A program made the position numbers and the translations under genes. A DNA stretch of 64,000 nucleotides, taken from NCBI GenBank assembly GCA_963663365.2, contig CAXXIH010000004.1, positions 248,001 through 312,000 of the forward strand. Reading direction: 5' to 3'. The notes under the pieces were generated by a model that was not told the origin of the DNA, made no database searches, and saw only the letters and a program-made list of their open reading frames with translations. Within the stretch, counting starts at the first letter, position 1. Every line of letters starts with the position of its first letter. Source of the stretch: G963663365 sp963663365 (GTDB lineage: Bacteria > Hinthialibacterota > Hinthialibacteria > Hinthialibacterales > G963663365). Positions 61,116-64,000 of this stretch are shown here, in pieces.

Positions 61116-61991
61116 ATGACAGATTCTGCAATCGAAATACGCGGCTTGGAAAAGAAATTTCCGAAGTTCCGGCTGGGACCGTTAGATTTGACGGTCCCAC
61201 GCGGCGCGATTTACGGCCTTATCGGCCCCAATGGCGCCGGGAAAACCACAACCATCGATATGGTGATGAATATGGGCCGTAACGATGCCGGGAAAATTCA
61301 AGTGTTCGGTTTGGATCACCGGGAACACGAAATGGATGTCAAACTCCGCATCGGATATGTCAGCCCGGATGTTTCCTTTAGTGCATGGCGCAAAGTCAAA
61401 CGCCTTATCCATTTCGTACGAAGTTTTTATCCGGATTGGGATGATGCCTATTGCACGAAGCTGCTCGATCAAATGGGCATCGGCTGGAACGATAAGATCG
61501 GGACAATGTCATTCGGTACACGAGTCAAACTCTCGTTGGTATTGGCCCTGGCTCACAAACCCGATCTTCTGCTGCTAGACGAGCCGACCATCGGTGTGGA
61601 TGCGGTCTCCAAACAGCAGATTTTTTCCGAACTTTTAGCAACCGTGCAAAATGAAGACCGTACAGTCCTGATCTCATCGCACGGTTTGACCGATATCGAA
61701 CGATTCACCGATCACGTGGGCATGATCAAGGATGGGGCCATGCTGCTCGAAGGCCCAACCGGTGACATTGTCGAACGTTTCCGTGTGGTTGATTTCGAGT
61801 ACAACAACGGCGCACCGCCTCCGGCGGTCCCCGGCGCCTATATGCAGGAACGTTCCGGCAACCGCTGGCGGGCGTTACTCGATACCGAAGCGGGCGCGCG
61901 CGAAGCCTTGCAGGCAAAAGGCGCGCGGGAAGTCTCCGATGCGCCGGTAACACTCGAAGAATTGTTCGTTGCCTTGGCTAAGGAGGAATAA
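61116..61991 (+). CDS. ABC transporter ATP-binding protein (YtrB-like)
   Basis: The 291-residue ATPase has Walker A GPNGAGKTTT, a diverged signature MSFGTRVKLSLVLALAHKP, Walker B LLLLDEPTIGVD, and the H-loop ISSHGLTD. The signature lacks LSGGQ (MSFGT instead), common in YtrB/EcsA-like transporters. It is co-transcribed with the GntR repressor and the permease, as in ytr-type operons for antibiotic or cell-wall stress response. IS copy 3 lies between the operon promoter and this gene. Confidence 0.88.
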   Translation: MTDSAIEIRGLEKKFPKFRLGPLDLTVPRGAIYGLIGPNGAGKTTTIDMVMNMGRNDAGKIQVFGLDHREHEMDVKLRIGYVSPDVSFSAWRKVKRLIHFVRSFYPDWDDAYCTKLLDQMGIGWNDKIGTMSFGTRVKLSLVLALAHKPDLLLLDEPTIGVDAVSKQQIFSELLATVQNEDRTVLISSHGLTDIERFTDHVGMIKDGAMLLEGPTGDIVERFRVVDFEYNNGAPPPAVPGAYMQERSGNRWRALLDTEAGAREALQAKGAREVSDAPVTLEELFVALAKEE

Positions 61992-61992
61992 C

Positions 61993-63282
61993 ATGGACAT
62001 CCGAATCTTCCTCGATTTCTTCCGCCGATACGGATTGGCGATACTTCTCATCTCCGTGTGTTATCCACTCTTAATTGGATTTGAGGGCGGGCACGACTCT
62101 CATATCGGACTGATGTTGGCATTTTTAACCCTATACGTTTTGGAGTTTTATGTAGGCGCCGACATCCACCGGCACGAAATCTTTAAAGTCATGCAAATGC
62201 TCCCCACATGCAGGCGGCGGTTTGCCCGCACTTTATGGGCCGAAGGCGTGCTGGTTCCACTCGTGGCCGGATGGTCGGTATTAATTCTTGGTAGTTCCGC
62301 GCAACGATTCATGGCCCAGGAATACATTCTCGGCTGGAACCACTTGCCGCCATTCTTTTTTATCTCACTACTGATTTGCAGCGGGTGCTGGCTTATCGTT
62401 ATGACCTTTCAGCCTAAAAGTTGGCTGAGTTATGTATCGATAATCCTCTTCGCCGCCTGTGCCCTTCCGTTTTATGCAGCCTATAAATGGTGGGAAACTA
62501 GCATTGCGATTCCTTGCATTACGATTCCAATATCCGTCCTCGTTATTGCACTAACCTATTACTACGCCCCAAAGATATTGGATTTGGCAACGACCCAGGT
62601 TCTCGAAATTACGATAACAACCAAGGCTCATTCCGTAAGGAATCAGGATACCTCCATCAGCTGGTTTGACCGGGCGTTATCTAATCCTTATTTGCGCACA
62701 ATCTGCGGGGCCACCTCTTTGATTGTGCTGATAATCACGGTTTTTACAGTCGCAAAGGCATTCTCCCCTCCGGAAGGAAGTATGCTGATGGAGCTGGTTC
62801 TTCTCTTATTCTTTGTTCCGGCCATATTCTTTGTGCTCCCTTGGGGGGCATTTCTCGGCTCATTGCGCATGTTCGGAAGCATGCCGATGCCGCGCAGTCG
62901 GTTATGTGTAATGTGTCTGCTGGTACCGGTACTTGCGCTTTCGCCGGTAGCGGCCACCAGTCTATTTTTCGGCAAGATTGCCTGGATGGTCTATTTTGTC
63001 GCCGTTACAGCGTGGTTGTTTACCAATGCTTTTTACCTGCGCTGGAACAAAATTGTGGCCATGGTCGCTCTCAATAGCATCTTGGTCATTCTTGGATTCT
63101 GGCCCTTGGTGAGAACGACAATGATCGCAACAAAAGACACGGAAGGCGTTCAGTGGGTCGATTCTATGGTTTTATTAAACACAGCCTGTGTACTGCTGTT
63201 TTCCATAGGCTGGATTCTTCATATGCTGCAAAACAGCAACACCCCTTTCCAGAAGAAACCGGGGTTCAAGATGGGTTTTTAA
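61993..63282 (+). CDS. ABC-2-type permease
   Basis: The 429-residue protein has about ten to twelve hydrophobic helices. It follows the ATPase by a one-nucleotide gap, with AGGAGG before ATG 61993, so it is the likely membrane partner. It has no recognisable family beyond ABC-2-like topology. Substrate unknown; a cell-envelope or peptide efflux role is inferred from the GntR/YtrA context. Confidence 0.75.
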   Translation: MDIRIFLDFFRRYGLAILLISVCYPLLIGFEGGHDSHIGLMLAFLTLYVLEFYVGADIHRHEIFKVMQMLPTCRRRFARTLWAEGVLVPLVAGWSVLILGSSAQRFMAQEYILGWNHLPPFFFISLLICSGCWLIVMTFQPKSWLSYVSIILFAACALPFYAAYKWWETSIAIPCITIPISVLVIALTYYYAPKILDLATTQVLEITITTKAHSVRNQDTSISWFDRALSNPYLRTICGATSLIVLIITVFTVAKAFSPPEGSMLMELVLLLFFVPAIFFVLPWGAFLGSLRMFGSMPMPRSRLCVMCLLVPVLALSPVAATSLFFGKIAWMVYFVAVTAWLFTNAFYLRWNKIVAMVALNSILVILGFWPLVRTTMIATKDTEGVQWVDSMVLLNTACVLLFSIGWILHMLQNSNTPFQKKPGFKMGF

Positions 63283-63366
63283 TCGCAGAATGGCATATTT
63301 GCTCCTGGTTCCATCATGGCCTGTGTTTTCGAAGTGCACCCCCTATTGGTGCTCATGACACGCTCA

Positions 63367-63398
63367 TTCTCAACTTGCTTGTCACTCTAAGTTGAGAA
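63367..63398. repeat. Inverted repeat between the ABC permease and the methyltransferase gene
   Basis: TTCTCAACTT (63367-63376) and AAGTTGAGAA (63389-63398) are perfect 10-bp arms around a 12-nt loop. No T-run follows on either strand, so it may be an operator or a weak hairpin rather than an intrinsic terminator. Confidence 0.5.
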
Positions 63399-63436
63399 GA
63401 ATACAGTGAATTGCAGACACTTAATCGGGATAGGCC

Positions 63437-64000
63437 ATGGACCAGTTGCGACACATACTCGCGTTGTTCTCTATCATTGCCATGCCGCCGGCCATGCTCT
63501 ATTGGTTTGTGTTTCACGGTTTATTGCCGTTCTGGAGAAAATTAGGCCCATGGTTGGCGGGTATCTTTCTAACCCTAATCATGCTCTGTATCGGCTATGC
63601 GATCTTCCTCTGGCGTGACCCTATATTGGCGGTGGATTACGGTACACAACCCATCCCATTGATAATAGGACTCGCGTTTTATTTCTTAGGGACTTATGTC
63701 TCTTACCAACGTTTCAAAAAGTTATCTCTTAAAGTCATGATTGGAATTCCTGTTCTTGATCCCGGCCATCACAAGACAGAAATGCTGCAAGACGGCATTT
63801 ACGCAAAGATCAGACATCCCCGGTATGCCGAGATCATGATTCTTATGTGCGGCATTGCCTTCATTGCAAACTACCTTGCGGTGTACCTTCTGCTGCCATT
63901 CACGTTTGCTTGTCTTTATTTCATTGTCATCATTGAAGAGCGGGAACTTTTACAGCGTTTTGGCGATCAATACGAAGACTATTGCCGCCGTGTACCGCGG
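63437..64000 (+). CDS. Isoprenylcysteine carboxyl methyltransferase (ICMT/PEMT-like) family membrane protein, 3' end missing
   Basis: The frame starts at ATG 63437 and is still open at 64000 (188 residues). About five hydrophobic helices are followed by DGIYAKIRHPRYAEIMIL and EERELLQRFGDQYEDYCRRV, the SAM-binding end of the ICMT/PEMT-like family. Such bacterial proteins methylate lipids or unknown membrane substrates. Start is supported only by protein composition; the ribosome site is weak. Confidence 0.75.
   Translation, partial: MDQLRHILALFSIIAMPPAMLYWFVFHGLLPFWRKLGPWLAGIFLTLIMLCIGYAIFLWRDPILAVDYGTQPIPLIIGLAFYFLGTYVSYQRFKKLSLKVMIGIPVLDPGHHKTEMLQDGIYAKIRHPRYAEIMILMCGIAFIANYLAVYLLLPFTFACLYFIVIIEERELLQRFGDQYEDYCRRVPR

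Larger units (their letters stand above)
59602..61119 (+). pseudogene. GntR-family (YtrA subfamily) repressor, split by IS630 copy 3
   Basis: Joining 59602-59689 with 60794-61119 gives 137 residues. The HTH is intact across the joint: GPLYRQIVEGIKREISEGRL and PLPSFRILAEDLLVSLITVK, then AYEELEREGVIYRKQGLGTFV. The C-terminal helical part is short, as in YtrA-type regulators. Its stop overlaps the ABC ATPase start by ATGA (61116-61119). The current gene is disrupted near the start; a start at ATG 60817 could yield a fragment lacking the first helix, probably non-functional. Confidence 0.92.

Noticed and set aside
1..64000. CRISPR array or rRNA operon
   Set aside because: No regularly spaced identical direct repeats with unique spacers, no cas genes and no rRNA-like sequence were seen.

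Overview
The window reads as one contig of a Gram-negative bacterium from a poorly sampled phylum. The signs are an outer-membrane LPS-export ATPase (LptB), a SurA-like periplasmic foldase, Sec and Tat exported proteins, and several type II pseudopilins with the FTLIELLIVVAIIGILAAIA start. The pseudopilins share a C-terminal SNGxxSxGxI-type motif. There are also many carbohydrate-related, SUMF1, kelch and uroporphyrinogen-decarboxylase-family proteins. From memory this mix fits Sumerlaeota, Hydrogenedentota or related PVC-like lineages; that placement is inference. Base composition is near 50% GC and coding is dense on both strands.

Layout. 1-15.3 kb is mostly chromosomal: a truncated membrane glycosyltransferase-like protein, a zinc-ribbon/HTH protein, a shortened glycosidase-like protein, a PilZ protein, methyltransferases, lptB, a STAS protein, a potassium channel with RCK domain, era and an HDOD protein. 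15.4-19 kb holds a pseudopilin and a two-gene AAA ATPase/TOPRIM-like module whose second gene is split by an IS630-family element. 19-37 kb is again largely chromosomal: a large GT-C membrane protein, dapB, rsmG, a sigma/FecR/carboxypeptidase-regulatory-like operon ending in a 43-residue pilin stub, an AbrB/Doc toxin-antitoxin pair, an MrfA-like helicase, a polysaccharide-export permease, surA-like, surE, a DedA/YqaA-type protein and a UroD-family protein.

37.4-50.4 kb is accessory DNA. A tRNA-Pro(CGG) gene is the attachment site of a 9.9-kb integrated element, bounded by 28-bp direct repeats. The element encodes a tyrosine integrase, an excisionase-like protein, a RepA-like ATPase, a Cys-rich winged-helix-like protein, and exported SUMF1, kelch and WD40-like cargo. 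Beyond it lie a four-helix-bundle gene between 128-bp direct repeats, split by a second IS630 copy, and a DUF3800 gene preceded by a strong promoter and a compact three-way-junction RNA ending in eight U. 50.6-64 kb carries a GH32-like enzyme, cold-shock protein, hemolysin III-like protein, another SUMF1 protein, a Tat-exported sugar-isomerase-like protein, two pseudopilins, a methyltransferase, and a GntR(YtrA-type)/ABC operon. The GntR repressor gene there is split by a third IS630 copy.

The most striking features are: (i) three 1,102-bp IS630 copies with the same transposase translation, each inserted at TA inside a gene, with every host frame restored exactly by removing the IS and one TA; (ii) the ATPase/TOPRIM-like pair, a candidate defence module now broken; (iii) the DUF3800 RNA-protein locus; and (iv) the tRNA-Pro element with phased regulatory boxes beside its exported cargo. 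Start codons were moved inward wherever a Shine-Dalgarno sequence or family alignment supported it.
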